NCBI RefSeq assembly: GCF_034057115.1
Contig: NZ_CP139195.1
Span: 1,550,001-1,614,000 of the forward strand
Length of the DNA stretch: 64,000 bases
Direction of reading: 5' to 3'
DNA from: Pseudomonas sp. AN-1
GTDB lineage: Bacteria; Pseudomonadota; Gammaproteobacteria; Pseudomonadales; Pseudomonadaceae
Within the stretch, counting starts at the first letter, position 1. Every line of letters begins with the position of its first letter. Both the position numbers and the translations under genes were made by a program. Shown here piece by piece: positions 42,809-52,922 of the stretch. A model generated the notes under the pieces. The model did no database searches, was not told the origin of the DNA, and saw nothing but the letters and a program-made list of their open reading frames with translations.

Positions 42809-45800
42809 AGATCCTCGCCATCCGCCTGAAGAACCTCGCCTCGCTGGCCGGCGAGCAGGAAGTCGACTTCACCGCCGAACCGCTGGCCAGCGCCGGCCTG
42901 TTCGCCATCACCGGACCGACCGGTGCCGGCAAGAGCACCCTGCTCGACGCGCTGTGCCTGGCGCTGTTCGGCGAGACGCCGCGCCTGCAGCACGCCAGAG
43001 CCGCCCTCAAGGTGCCGGACGGCAGCGACAACGAGGCCCTCGGCAGCGACGACGGCCGCAACCTGCTGCGCCGCGGCGCCAGCGGCGGTTATGCCGAAGT
43101 GGACTTCGTCGGCGTCGACGGCAAGCGCTACCGGGCGCGCTGGGAAGTGCGCCGCGCCCGCGACAAGGCGACCGGCAAACTGCAGAACAGCCAGCAGAGC
43201 CTGCGCGACCTGGACGGCGACCAGCTGCTGGCCACCAGCAAGCGCGAGTTCGCCGAGCAGATGGAGCAGCGCCTGGGCCTCAACCTGCAGCAGTTCACCC
43301 GCGCCGTGCTGCTGGCGCAGAGCGAGTTCAGCGCCTTCCTCAAGGCCGACGACAACCAGCGCGGCGAACTGCTGGAGAAGCTCACCGACACCGGCGTGTA
43401 CAGCCGCATCGGCAAGGCGGCCTACGCCGCGGCCAAGCGCGCCCGCGAAGCGCTGGAGGAATTGGAGCGCCAGGCCGGCGGCATCCGCCCGCTGGCCGAT
43501 GAGGAGCGCCGGACGCTGGAACAGCAGCACGCCGAGGCCGTCGCCCAATTCAAGGCCGAGCAGGCCACCCTGCAGAGCCTGGAGCAGCAGCGCCAGTGGC
43601 TGGTCGAGCGTGACCGCCTGCAGGGCGAGCAGCAGGCGGCGCAGGAGCAGCTGGACGCCGCCCTCGCCGATCAGGCAAGCCTGGCCGGCGAACGCCAGAC
43701 CCTCGCCCTGCTCGAACAGCTCGCCCCCGAGCGCCACCGCTTCGCCCGTCAGGCCAAGCAGGGGCCGCTGCTGGCCGGACTGGAAATCGACCTGCAGCGC
43801 CATGGCGAGCAGCAGCAGGCGCTGCAACAGCGCCTGGGCGAACTGGAAGCGGCCGCCCGACAGAGCGCCGCCGCGCAGGAGGCCGCCGAGCAAGCCCGCC
43901 AGCAGGCCGAGGCGCCGCTGCGCCAGGCCTATGCCGAGCAACAGCGCCTGGCCGAACTGCAGCAGGAGCTGACCCGGGCGCAGCAGGCCGAGCAGCAGGC
44001 GCGCGACGCCTGGCGCGCCGGGGAAACCGCGCTGGCCGGGCTGCAGGAGCGCCAGACCCGCCTGAGCGGCCAGCAGGCCGCACTGGCCGAGCGCCTGCAG
44101 CGCAGCAGCGCCCTGCACGCGCTGGGCAACGCCTGGGACGGCCACCGCCCGCGCCTGCAGCAGGCCGTGCAACTGGCCAACCAGTTGGCCAAGGGCCGCG
44201 AGGAACTACCGGGGCTGCAACAGGCAGCTCGCCTCGCGCAGGAGCAGCTGACAGACGCACGCCAGCAGCTCGACGCCCTGCAGCGGCAACTCGGCGGCAA
44301 CCCGGCGGCGGAACAACTGGCCGCGCTGCAATGCCAGCTCGGCGAGTGGCGCCCGCGCCTGAGCGCCCTGGAAGAAGCGCAACGGCTCTGGCAGCGGCGT
44401 GCGGAGCTGGCCAGCGGGCTGGCCAAGACCCAGGCGCGCGCCGCCGAACTGCAGGCCCGCCGCGAACAGTGCGTGACCAGCGGCAAGACGACCACCGCCG
44501 AACTGCAGAGCGCAGAAGAGGCGCTCAAGCTAACCGTCAAGCTGCTGGAACGGCAGCGCCTGGCGCGCAGCGCCAGCGTCGAGGAGTTGCGCGCCCAGCT
44601 GCGCGACGGCGAACCCTGCCCGGTATGCGGCAGCGCCGAGCATCCGTATCACCACGGCGATGCTCTGCTCGCTGCCCTCGCCAGCCAGGACGAAGCCGAA
44701 GAACAGCGCGCCCGCCAACAGGTCGAGCGGCTCAGGGAGCGTCAGACCGAACTGCGCACCGAGTATCGCGAGCTGGAACGCCAGCAGGGCGAAGCAGCCC
44801 AGGAGCAGCAACGGCTCGCCGGCGAACTGGGCACGCTGGACGGCGACCTCGCCACTCACGCTGAACTGCTCGCTCAACCAGAGGAACGGCGCGGCGACTG
44901 GCTGGCCGCGCAACTGGCCGACCTGCACCAGTCCATCCGCCAAACCGAGCAGCGCCAGGATGAACTGCTCAAGCTTCAGCAGCGCAGCGAGCAGCTACAG
45001 CGCCAGCATCTGGCTGCCGAGCAGGCCAGCCAGACCGCCAGCCGCAATCTGGACCACCAGAACCAGCGGCTGGGCGAAGACCAGCAGCGCCTGGACGCCG
45101 AGCTGCAGGCCTTCGCCACCCTGCTGCCCGGCGACTGGCTGCAACGCTGGCAGAGCGAACCGGCGCGCAGCTTCATGGCGCTGGACCGCCAGGTGGCCGA
45201 GCGCCTGCAGCAGCTGGACGAGCAGCGCGAGCTGGAGGCGGAATACCGCGAGCGGCAGACCGTTCTGGACAAGGAACGCAACGACCAGTCCCATCGCCAG
45301 CAGGCCCTACAGGCCTGCAGCGCCCGCCTGGGCGAGCTGGAGCAACTGCGTCACGCGGCCGAAGCCAGCCTGCGCCAGTGCCTCGGCGAGCAGCCCAGCG
45401 CCGCCGCCTGGCAACGCCAGCTGGAGCAGGCGGAAAGCCGGGCTCGCGCTGCCGCCAACGCTGGCAGCGAGGCGCTGCAGCAGGCCCGCCAGCAGCAGAT
45501 CCGCTTGAACAGCGAGGGCGACAACCTGCGCCAGCGCCTGCAGGCGTTGCAGGCCGAGCAGGCCGAACTGCAGCGGGAACTGGGCGTCTGGCGTGCCGGC
45601 CACCCGCAGCTGGACGACGCCACCCTCGCCGCCCTGCTCGCCCGCCCGGCCGGCGATCTCGCCCAGCTGCGCGAGCAGCTCAAGGCCGCCGAGGACGCCG
45701 TGACCCAGGGCCGGGTACGCCTGGACGAGCGCAGCCAGCAGCTGGCCACGCACCTGGCCAAGGTGAGCGAAGCGCCCGAGCCGGCTATGCTGGAGCAGGC

Positions 45801-46440
45801 GCTGGGCGAACAGCGTCAGCGCTGCGAGCAGGCCGAACAGCAGGCCACCGACCTGCGTGCCTCGCTGGTCGAGGACGACCGCCGCTGCCAGCAGAGCCGC
45901 GAGCTGCTGACACGCATCGCCGCCGCACAGGCCGAACACCTGCGCTGGGGGCGGATCAGCGCGCTGATCGGCTCGGCCGACGGCGCCACCTTCCGCAAGA
46001 TCGCCCAGGCCTACAACCTCGACCTGCTGGTGCAGCACGCCAACCTGCAACTGCGCCAGCTGGCCCGGCGTTACCGCCTGCAGCGCGGCGGCAGTGCGCT
46101 GGGCCTCTTGGTGCTGGATACCGAAATGGGCGACGAGCTGCGCTCGGTGCATTCGCTGTCCGGCGGCGAGACCTTCCTGGTGTCGCTGGCCCTGGCGTTG
46201 GGCCTGGCGTCGATGGCGTCGAGCAAGCTGCGCATCGAGTCGCTGTTCATCGACGAAGGCTTCGGCAGCCTCGACCCCGAGTCGCTGCAGCTGGCCATGG
46301 ACGCGCTGGACAACCTGCAGGCCCAGGGCCGCAAGGTGGCGGTGATCTCCCACGTTCAGGAGATGCACGAGCGCATCCCGGTGCAGATCCGCGTGCAGCG
46401 CCAGGGCAACGGGGCCAGTGCGTTGAGCATCGTCGGCTGA
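42805..46440 (+). CDS. sbcC: Exonuclease subunit SbcC
   Basis: SbcC is the Rad50-type SMC-like ATPase. The 1211 residues contain Walker A TGPTGAGKSTLLDALC (about 35-50), two very long Gln/Glu/Ala-rich coiled-coil arms, the zinc hook CPVCG in the middle (about residue 609), the signature LSGGETFLVSLALALGLAS and Walker B ESLFIDEGFGSLDPESL near the end. The length is between E. coli SbcC (1048) and the longer Pseudomonas forms. It is translationally coupled to sbcD. Confidence 0.97.
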   Translation: MKILAIRLKNLASLAGEQEVDFTAEPLASAGLFAITGPTGAGKSTLLDALCLALFGETPRLQHARAALKVPDGSDNEALGSDDGRNLLRRGASGGYAEVDFVGVDGKRYRARWEVRRARDKATGKLQNSQQSLRDLDGDQLLATSKREFAEQMEQRLGLNLQQFTRAVLLAQSEFSAFLKADDNQRGELLEKLTDTGVYSRIGKAAYAAAKRAREALEELERQAGGIRPLADEERRTLEQQHAEAVAQFKAEQATLQSLEQQRQWLVERDRLQGEQQAAQEQLDAALADQASLAGERQTLALLEQLAPERHRFARQAKQGPLLAGLEIDLQRHGEQQQALQQRLGELEAAARQSAAAQEAAEQARQQAEAPLRQAYAEQQRLAELQQELTRAQQAEQQARDAWRAGETALAGLQERQTRLSGQQAALAERLQRSSALHALGNAWDGHRPRLQQAVQLANQLAKGREELPGLQQAARLAQEQLTDARQQLDALQRQLGGNPAAEQLAALQCQLGEWRPRLSALEEAQRLWQRRAELASGLAKTQARAAELQARREQCVTSGKTTTAELQSAEEALKLTVKLLERQRLARSASVEELRAQLRDGEPCPVCGSAEHPYHHGDALLAALASQDEAEEQRARQQVERLRERQTELRTEYRELERQQGEAAQEQQRLAGELGTLDGDLATHAELLAQPEERRGDWLAAQLADLHQSIRQTEQRQDELLKLQQRSEQLQRQHLAAEQASQTASRNLDHQNQRLGEDQQRLDAELQAFATLLPGDWLQRWQSEPARSFMALDRQVAERLQQLDEQRELEAEYRERQTVLDKERNDQSHRQQALQACSARLGELEQLRHAAEASLRQCLGEQPSAAAWQRQLEQAESRARAAANAGSEALQQARQQQIRLNSEGDNLRQRLQALQAEQAELQRELGVWRAGHPQLDDATLAALLARPAGDLAQLREQLKAAEDAVTQGRVRLDERSQQLATHLAKVSEAPEPAMLEQALGEQRQRCEQAEQQATDLRASLVEDDRRCQQSRELLTRIAAAQAEHLRWGRISALIGSADGATFRKIAQAYNLDLLVQHANLQLRQLARRYRLQRGGSALGLLVLDTEMGDELRSVHSLSGGETFLVSLALALGLASMASSKLRIESLFIDEGFGSLDPESLQLAMDALDNLQAQGRKVAVISHVQEMHERIPVQIRVQRQGNGASALSIVG

Positions 46441-46452
46441 CACCTTGACGAT

Positions 46453-46478
46453 GGTGCCCACGCTCCCGCGTGGGCACC
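46453..46478 (+). terminator. Hairpin after sbcC
   Basis: Perfect 11-bp arms GGTGCCCACGC and GCGTGGGCACC with a TCCC loop start 12 bp after the stop codon. There is no T-run. Confidence 0.5.
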
Positions 46479-46522
46479 CCGCACGGGCGCTCCGCCCCCC
46501 AGCGAGCAAGCTGCTCTCTGTA

Positions 46523-46579
46523 GTAGGGGCGAATTCATTCGCCTATGCGAGGCGTTTTGGCGAATGAATTCGCCCCTAC
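46523..46579. repeat. REP-like hairpin, perfect copy
   Basis: Perfect 21-bp arms (46523-46543 and 46559-46579) with core GGGGCGAATTCATTCGCC and its reverse complement flank a 15-base loop. It is between sbcC and the helicase gene. The same arms are at 57100. Confidence 0.9.
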
Positions 46580-46592
46580 AGCGGATGTGCCG

Positions 46593-49500
46593 CTATGCGC
46601 CGGCCTTGGCCCGCTGCCGCTCCAGCAGCCTGAGCAGCTGCTGGTCGAGCTTGTCGAGGGTGCCGACCGGGTCGAGCCAGTAGTCGGTGGACCACAGGCG
46701 CAGGATCTCCCAGCCGAGGCCACGCAGCACGCTCTCGCGGATCTTGTCGCGGTCGCGGGCGGTGGCCGAGCGGTGGTAGGTGGCACCGTCGCACTCGATG
46801 CCGGCCAGGTAGCGCCCCGGCGCGTCGGGATCGACCACGCCCAGATCGATCCGGAAGCGCGACACGCCGACCTGCGGGTGCAGCACCCAGCCCTTCTCGG
46901 CCAGGGCGCGCGCCACCGCCTCCTCGAACGGCGAGTCGAAGCCGCCCACCGAGCCGTGCACCGCCTCGTCCAACGCCCGCGCGCCGCGCTCGGCGAATTC
47001 GAGGAAGTGCTTGAGGTCCTTCACCCCCTCGGCGGCCGTGCGCGACAGGTCGATCTGCTCCGGGCGCAGACTGGTGAACACCTTGAGTTCGCTGCGCGCG
47101 CGGGTGATCGCCACGTTGAGGCGGCGCTCGCCGCCGCTCTTGTTCAGCGGGCCGAAGTTCATGCTGACCAGGCCGAGGCTGTCCGGGCCGAAGGTGGTGC
47201 TGAACAGGATCAGGTCGCGCTCGTCGCCCTGCACCGACTCGAGGTTCTTGACGAACACCGGCTCGATCAGCGCCTCGTCGAAGTGGCGGTCCAGCGCCGG
47301 GTTGGCCCGCCGCGCGGCGTCCAGCAGGTCGAGGATCAGGGTCTGCTGCTTCTGGTTGAAGGTGACCACGCCGAGGGTCAGCGCGCCCGGCTCGACATTC
47401 TCCAGCCGTTGCTCGATCTCCGCCACCACCGCGTCGGCCTCGGCGCGGTTGGTCTGGCTGCCGCCGCGGTCGTAGCTGCCGGCGACGTACTGCAGGTTGA
47501 CCGCGCGGTCCTCGGTGGCCGGCGACGGGAAGGTGATCAGCCCGCCCTTGTAGTAGCGGTGGTTGGAGAAGGCGATCAGGCTCTCGTGGCGCGAGCGGTA
47601 GTGCCAGGACAGGCCCACGGTCGGCAGGTTGGCGCCGAGCAGTTCGTCGAGGATGCTCTCCAGATCCTCGTCGTCGCTGCCCTCCTCCTCGCCGGCCTGC
47701 GCCGCGCTGAAGAAGCTGGTCGGCGGCAGCTGTTTCGGATCGCCGACCACCACGGTCTGCCGACCGCGGGCGATGGCGCCGATGGCGTCCCACACGGTGA
47801 TCTGCGAGGCCTCGTCGAAGATCACCAGGTCGAAGGCCTGGCCGGCCGGCAGGTACTGGGCGATCGACAGCGGCGACATCAGCAGGCACGGGGTCAGCGC
47901 GCCGATGGCGCTGGGCGCTTCGGCGAGTAGCTGGCGCAGCGGCTTGTGGCGGGTCTTCTTCTCCAGCTCGCGGCGGACGATGCCGAACTCGCTGGACTTC
48001 TGCGCGTCCTCGCGGTCGACCAGACCCTGGCGGATGCGCATGCGGATGCACTGCGCGGTGATCTCCCGCACGCGGTCGTCGAGGGCGCGGAAGCTGGCGA
48101 TCTTGCGCTCGTGCTCGACCGAGACGAAGTTGCGCAGCGCCGGGGTGGCGTCGATCTTCTGCACCAGCCACCAGCGCGCGTAGTTGACCTCCAGAGCGCG
48201 CTGCGCCTGGCCGGCCGGCACGCGGCCCTGCTCGAGGGCCTCGACCAGCGGCAGCAGGCCGAGCGCCAGCGCCTCGCCGCGCACGCGCAGCCAGGCGCAC
48301 CAGGCGTGCAGGCGGCCGTGGCCGGCCTGCAGGCGGGCGGTCAGTTCCAGCAGGCTTTCCAGGCCGGCGAGGCCGGGACTGTACAGCTCGTCGACGCTGC
48401 GCCCGGCCAGGCCGGCGAACTCCTCCAGCGCCTCGGCGAAATCGCCCTGCAGCTGCAGGTAGCGGCCGCACAGGCGGCCGACCGGGGCATCGGCGGCGAG
48501 CAGTTCGTTGGCGTCGACCACCAGCAGACGCAGGCCGCTGCGCAGCGCGGCGAGCTGCTCGGGATCGGTGGCCAGCGCGGCGAGCAGCTGGCGCAGGCGC
48601 CAGGCGGTATCGGCCAGCGCACGCAGCTGCTGCGCATCGGAGTCCAGCCCGCGCCAGCCGGGCAGGCCGTCGAGGCGGGCGAGCAGCGGCTGCAGCTCGC
48701 CGTTGACCACCTGCAACTCGCACAGCGCCGGCAGATCGGCGTCGATCCGCGCGGCCTCGCCGACGCCGGCCTGTTCGTGCAGCCAGGCGTGGAACTGGCG
48801 CAGCTTGAGGATCTTCAGCGGCCACCAGCACTCGCTGGCCTCGCGCCAGCGCCGCTCCATGGCAGCGAGGTCGAGTGCCAGCAGGCGCTCGCGCGGCCAG
48901 GGCACCGACAGCTCGCCCTCGGCCCTGGCGAAGCGCTCGAGCAGGCCGACCGCCCGGTTGAGCGCATCGAGGCGCTCCAGCACGTCGGCCTGGAAGGCGA
49001 AGCCCAGCTCCTTGCCGATGGTCTGCGGCAGCAGGTCGAGCAGTTGCTCCAGCGCGGCGAGCTGGCCGCGGCCGTTGAGCGGGCGGATCAGGCCGAGGCG
49101 CTGGCTCAGCTCGATGAGCGCACCCTGCAGGGTGCGCGCCCGTGCCGCCAGGGTCTCGGCCTGCTGCAGCAGCGCCTGCTGCCAGGCCAGGCTCCACTCC
49201 TCCATCTGCACGAAGGCCAGCGGATGGCCGGCGAGATCGCCCAGCTCGGCGGCGTTGAGGTCGATACGCTCGGCCACCGCCAGCAGCTGCTCGCGCGCCG
49301 CGGCATCGTGCTGGTCGGCGCTGGCCCAGCGCAGGCGCACCTCCGGCACCTGCGCGCCGGCCACCGCGCTGGCCAGCGCCTGGCGGACGCTCAGGCCGTT
49401 GCGGCGGGTCTCGTGCAGGGCCTTGACCAGCTGGTTGAGCTCGTCGCGCAACAGGCGCAGGCGCTGGGTCTCGCGCTCCCACTCGCCCGGCCCCAGCTCG

Positions 49501-51464
49501 GCCCCGGCCTGCCAGGCCGCGCCGAGCTGGCGGATCACGTCCTGCTTGCGCGCCTTGTTGGAGTGCAGCTCCAGGCAGAACTCGCCGAGGCCGTGCTCGC
49601 GCAGGCGGCGGTAGACCACCTCCAGCGCCGCGGCCTTCTCGGCGACGAACAGCACGCTGCGCCCCAGCGCCAGGTTGTGGGCGATCATGTTGGCGATGGT
49701 CTGCGACTTGCCGGTGCCCGGCGGGCCGATCATCACGAAGTTGCGCCCCTCGGCGGCGGCCACCACCGCGGCGAGCTGCGAGGAATCGGCGGACAGCGGA
49801 GTGAACAGCTGCTCGGGGCTCAGCCGGCGGTCCAGCTCGCGCGGCTCGACGAACTCGCCGCTCTGCGCGAACGGCTCGCGCGGGGTGTCGAGCAGATGGC
49901 GCACCACCGGGTTGTCCTTGAGCTGCTCGACGCGGTCGACCAGGTCCTTCCACATCAGGTACTTGGCGAAGGAGAAGGTGCTCAGCAGCACCTCGTCGAC
50001 CACCTCGAAGCCGTCCAGCTCGAGCACCTCGCGGCGCAGGCGGGTGAGGATGCCGGCGATGTCCAGGCCGCGCTCGTCGGTCGGCAGCAGGGCATCGAAG
50101 CCCTGGATGTCGAGGGCGAAGTCCTGGCGCAGCATCTCCAGGAGGGTGGTGTTGAAGCGCGGCTCGTCGTCGCCGAGGCAGAGGCGGATGCCGGCGTTGA
50201 TCGACTTGCGGGTCAGGCTCACCGGCACCAGGATCAGCGGCGCGCGGTAGCTGCGCTCCGGCTCGCCGGGACGCCGCCAGCGCAGCATGCCGATGGCGAG
50301 GAACAGGGTGTTGGCGCCGCCCTCCTCCAGGTCGGTGCGCGCCTTGCGGTACAGCTCGACCAGGGTGGCATCGAGCTTGTCGGCCTCCAGCGGTGCGAAC
50401 AGGCGGCCCTTGGCCAGCGCGGCGAGCGCCGCCTGCGCCTGGCCGGCGGCCTCCTCGGGCGTGGCGGGGCTTTCAGCGCTGGCGGGACGCTTGGGCAGCG
50501 CATCGACGGCGAAGCTCCTGCCGTCGGCCAGCAGGTCCTCCAGCGCGGCCGGATCGGGCGCCAGCAGCGGGATGGCGACCTTGCTGTCGCGCAGGTTGAG
50601 CAGCGGATTGCGCAGGGACAGGTCGAGCAGGCGGCGCTGCCACTGCGCCAGGCGCCCGCCCGGACCGGCGGGCAGCTCGTCGTCCGCCGCAGCCGGCACG
50701 GCCAGCTCCGGCGCTTCCAGCACGCGCGGGTCGGCGGCCGGCATGGCGGGCGCATCCAGCGGGCGGATCTGCGCGGTGCGCGCCTGGGCGAGATCGAGCA
50801 CCAGCACGAAGCGCTCGTCGTCATTCAGGCGCTGCTGGGCGGCGCGGATCGCCTCCTTGAACGGCACGCCCTGGCCGAGCAGGCCCGTATCGAACAGCAG
50901 CACTTCCTTCAGTTGCACGCGCTTGCGCAGGGCCAGCACGTCGCTGGTGCAGATGCGCGGGAAGCCGCCCTCGCCGTTCAGCCACAGGCCGGCGTAGGCA
51001 TGCTGGTCCTCCAGCACGATCAGCGGATGCAGGCCGAGGCGTTCGAGCAGCGCGGCGCACAGCAATGCCGTGTCGAGGACGCTGGCGCTGCGGCCCTGGA
51101 CGATCTGCGCCGGGCTGCGCAGGCGCTGCGCCTCGCCGAGCGGCGCGGGCAGCGGCAGGCCATCGAGGCGCAGGCCGAGCAGCACGTTCCACAGCGCCGC
51201 CGTCTGCAGGCCGAGGCGCGCGGTATCGGCACTGGCATAGCCGTGCAGGCTGGCGTCGTGGCCGTTGCGCCTGAGCAGTTCGCCGGCCAGCGCCAGCAGC
51301 TTGTCCAACACGCCCTGGCCGGGCAGGCAGAAGGCCGCCAGCCGTTCGGGGGCTTCGCGATAGCCGGGCCACGGGTGACGTTCGGAACCGGCGATGTCCG
51401 TCGTCCCGGGCGGGTCGTTCTCCGCGCTGCGGCTCTGCTCCGGGGCAAGGGCGTGTTCGGACAT
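46593..51464 (-). CDS. DUF4011-type superfamily 1 helicase with C-terminal Vsr-like nuclease
   Basis: The 1623-residue protein has an N-terminal DUF4011-like region (about 270-500; GGRLAQWQRRLLDLSLRNPLLNL) and an SF1 helicase core: Walker A MIGPPGTGKSQTIANM (about 578), DLVIFDEASQITVWDA (about 1211), VVGDPKQLPPTSFF, LSWHYRSRHESLIAFSN and NVAITRARSELKVFTSL. The C-terminal nuclease of the Vsr/MTES_1575 type (about 1500-1610) reads SPFEEAVARALAEKGW, FRIDLGVVD, GIECDGATYH and RDRDKIRESVLRGLGWEILRLW. The layout fits single-gene defence helicase-nucleases, from memory the DUF4011-helicase-Vsr (Hhe) type. All catalytic motifs appear intact. REP hairpin and phage-type neighbours are absent. Confidence 0.85.
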   Translation of the reverse strand: MSEHALAPEQSRSAENDPPGTTDIAGSERHPWPGYREAPERLAAFCLPGQGVLDKLLALAGELLRRNGHDASLHGYASADTARLGLQTAALWNVLLGLRLDGLPLPAPLGEAQRLRSPAQIVQGRSASVLDTALLCAALLERLGLHPLIVLEDQHAYAGLWLNGEGGFPRICTSDVLALRKRVQLKEVLLFDTGLLGQGVPFKEAIRAAQQRLNDDERFVLVLDLAQARTAQIRPLDAPAMPAADPRVLEAPELAVPAAADDELPAGPGGRLAQWQRRLLDLSLRNPLLNLRDSKVAIPLLAPDPAALEDLLADGRSFAVDALPKRPASAESPATPEEAAGQAQAALAALAKGRLFAPLEADKLDATLVELYRKARTDLEEGGANTLFLAIGMLRWRRPGEPERSYRAPLILVPVSLTRKSINAGIRLCLGDDEPRFNTTLLEMLRQDFALDIQGFDALLPTDERGLDIAGILTRLRREVLELDGFEVVDEVLLSTFSFAKYLMWKDLVDRVEQLKDNPVVRHLLDTPREPFAQSGEFVEPRELDRRLSPEQLFTPLSADSSQLAAVVAAAEGRNFVMIGPPGTGKSQTIANMIAHNLALGRSVLFVAEKAAALEVVYRRLREHGLGEFCLELHSNKARKQDVIRQLGAAWQAGAELGPGEWERETQRLRLLRDELNQLVKALHETRRNGLSVRQALASAVAGAQVPEVRLRWASADQHDAAAREQLLAVAERIDLNAAELGDLAGHPLAFVQMEEWSLAWQQALLQQAETLAARARTLQGALIELSQRLGLIRPLNGRGQLAALEQLLDLLPQTIGKELGFAFQADVLERLDALNRAVGLLERFARAEGELSVPWPRERLLALDLAAMERRWREASECWWPLKILKLRQFHAWLHEQAGVGEAARIDADLPALCELQVVNGELQPLLARLDGLPGWRGLDSDAQQLRALADTAWRLRQLLAALATDPEQLAALRSGLRLLVVDANELLAADAPVGRLCGRYLQLQGDFAEALEEFAGLAGRSVDELYSPGLAGLESLLELTARLQAGHGRLHAWCAWLRVRGEALALGLLPLVEALEQGRVPAGQAQRALEVNYARWWLVQKIDATPALRNFVSVEHERKIASFRALDDRVREITAQCIRMRIRQGLVDREDAQKSSEFGIVRRELEKKTRHKPLRQLLAEAPSAIGALTPCLLMSPLSIAQYLPAGQAFDLVIFDEASQITVWDAIGAIARGRQTVVVGDPKQLPPTSFFSAAQAGEEEGSDDEDLESILDELLGANLPTVGLSWHYRSRHESLIAFSNHRYYKGGLITFPSPATEDRAVNLQYVAGSYDRGGSQTNRAEADAVVAEIEQRLENVEPGALTLGVVTFNQKQQTLILDLLDAARRANPALDRHFDEALIEPVFVKNLESVQGDERDLILFSTTFGPDSLGLVSMNFGPLNKSGGERRLNVAITRARSELKVFTSLRPEQIDLSRTAAEGVKDLKHFLEFAERGARALDEAVHGSVGGFDSPFEEAVARALAEKGWVLHPQVGVSRFRIDLGVVDPDAPGRYLAGIECDGATYHRSATARDRDKIRESVLRGLGWEILRLWSTDYWLDPVGTLDKLDQQLLRLLERQRAKAGA

Positions 51465-51726
51465 CCGGGGGTCTCCAGCGGCGGGCCGCGCTACGACGGC
51501 CCAGTGCCGACGCGCTGGCGTCGGCAGCAGTGTTCATGGGGGAAAAGGCGCCAGGCACCTGTACGGGCGAACAGTATCCGCGGCTGCCGTGCAGGTAAAG
51601 GTTTTTTCCAGCAAAGTCAGGCAGTTGGACCGCACAGTTGAGGAGAAATTGCAGGAAAGGCGATGGGCGGGCAGGTTCGCCCGGATTGCGGCACAATCGA
51701 CAGGACCGCCGCCGCCGAAACCGACC

Positions 51727-52644
51727 ATGCAGATCGACGAAGAACTGACCTTCAAGAAGCTGGAAATCTTCCTGGCCTTCATGCGCAGCGGCAACCTGTC
51801 GCGCGCCGCTGCCGAGCTCGACACCAGCACGGTCAGCGTGCACCGCGCCATCCACTCGCTGGAGAGCGCCCTGCGCTGCCCGCTGTTCAAGCGCGAGGGG
51901 CGCAAGCTCACCCCGCTGGAGAGCGCCCACGTGCTGGAGGACCGCGCGCAGAAGCTGGTCGCCGACATGCTCGACACCGTGCGCCTGACCCGCGAGGCGG
52001 CCGGCTTCTCCGCCGAGCGCTTCAAGCTCGGCGCGCTCTACTCGCTGACGGTGAAGACGGTGCCGCAGCTGATCATGGGCCTCAAGCTGCGGCGCAGCGA
52101 GCTGAACATCGACCTGATCCTCGGCTCCAACGTCGACCTGCTGTACAGGCTGAAGAACCTCGAACTGGACGCCATCCTGGTGTCGCTCAACGACAGCGTG
52201 GCCGACCCGGACTGCGAGTCGCTGCCGCTGTTCAGCGACGACATATTCCTCGCCGTGCCCACCGACTCGCCGTTCGCCAGACAGGCCGAGGTGGACCTGG
52301 CCGACCTCAGCGAGGCCACCTTCATCACCCTGACCCAGGGCTTCGCCACCCACCAGGACGCCCAGCGCGTGTTCCAGCAGGCCGGCTTCGCGCCCAAGGT
52401 GGCGATGCAGGTCAACGACATCTTCACCCTGCTCAGCATGGTCAGCTCCGGGGTCGGCTACGCCCTGCTGCCCGGGCGCATCGCCGCGGTGTACGAGAAC
52501 CGCGTGCGGCTGATTCCGCTGCAGGCGCGTTACCGCATGCAGCAGCAGATCGGCGTGGTGTTCCTCAAGAGCCGCGAGCGCGACCCCAACCTGCTGGCGC
52601 TGCTGGCCGAGTGCCGGATGTATGCCAAGCGGCACGCGGGCTGA
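51727..52644 (+). CDS. LysR-family transcriptional regulator
   Basis: The 305-residue protein has a LysR winged helix (about 8-68; FKKLEIFLAFMRSGNLSRAAAELDTSTVSVHRAIHSLESAL) and a substrate-binding domain (about 95-295). The N-terminus is like MdcR-type malonate regulators as I remember them, but there are no malonate genes here, so the effector is open. It is divergent from the helicase gene across 262 bp in which I see no clear operator. The small ORF at 52728 follows. Confidence 0.85.
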   Translation: MQIDEELTFKKLEIFLAFMRSGNLSRAAAELDTSTVSVHRAIHSLESALRCPLFKREGRKLTPLESAHVLEDRAQKLVADMLDTVRLTREAAGFSAERFKLGALYSLTVKTVPQLIMGLKLRRSELNIDLILGSNVDLLYRLKNLELDAILVSLNDSVADPDCESLPLFSDDIFLAVPTDSPFARQAEVDLADLSEATFITLTQGFATHQDAQRVFQQAGFAPKVAMQVNDIFTLLSMVSSGVGYALLPGRIAAVYENRVRLIPLQARYRMQQQIGVVFLKSRERDPNLLALLAECRMYAKRHAG

Positions 52645-52727
52645 ATACGCCAGGCACCGATTGCAGGCGAAGCGGAAATTGACTACCGTCCGCGCCCGAA
52701 ATCGAACCACCCTGCGGTGAAGCAAGC

Positions 52728-52922
52728 ATGCGCGCACTCCGAGACGAAGACGACTACGACGACTATCCACGCCGTGCCCCGGCGCCGCGCCGCGAGCGGC
52801 GCCTGGCCTGGGAGATCGCCCTGGGCATCTGGCTGGGCGGCATGGCCCTCGCCGTCACCTCCGGACTCGGCTGGCTGCTGGTCGGAGCCCTCGCCATCAC
52901 CACCCTCAGGTTCGGCATCTGA
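52728..52922 (+). CDS. Small hypothetical membrane protein
   Basis: The 64-residue product has a charged head (RDEDDYDDYPRRAPAPRRERR) and one or two membrane helices (IALGIWLGGMALAVTSGLGWLLVGALAITTL). The amphipathic order and hydrophobic C-terminus look like a real small inner-membrane protein. The ribosome site is weak (GTGAAGCAAGC before ATG). I know no family. Confidence 0.5.
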   Translation: MRALRDEDDYDDYPRRAPAPRRERRLAWEIALGIWLGGMALAVTSGLGWLLVGALAITTLRFGI

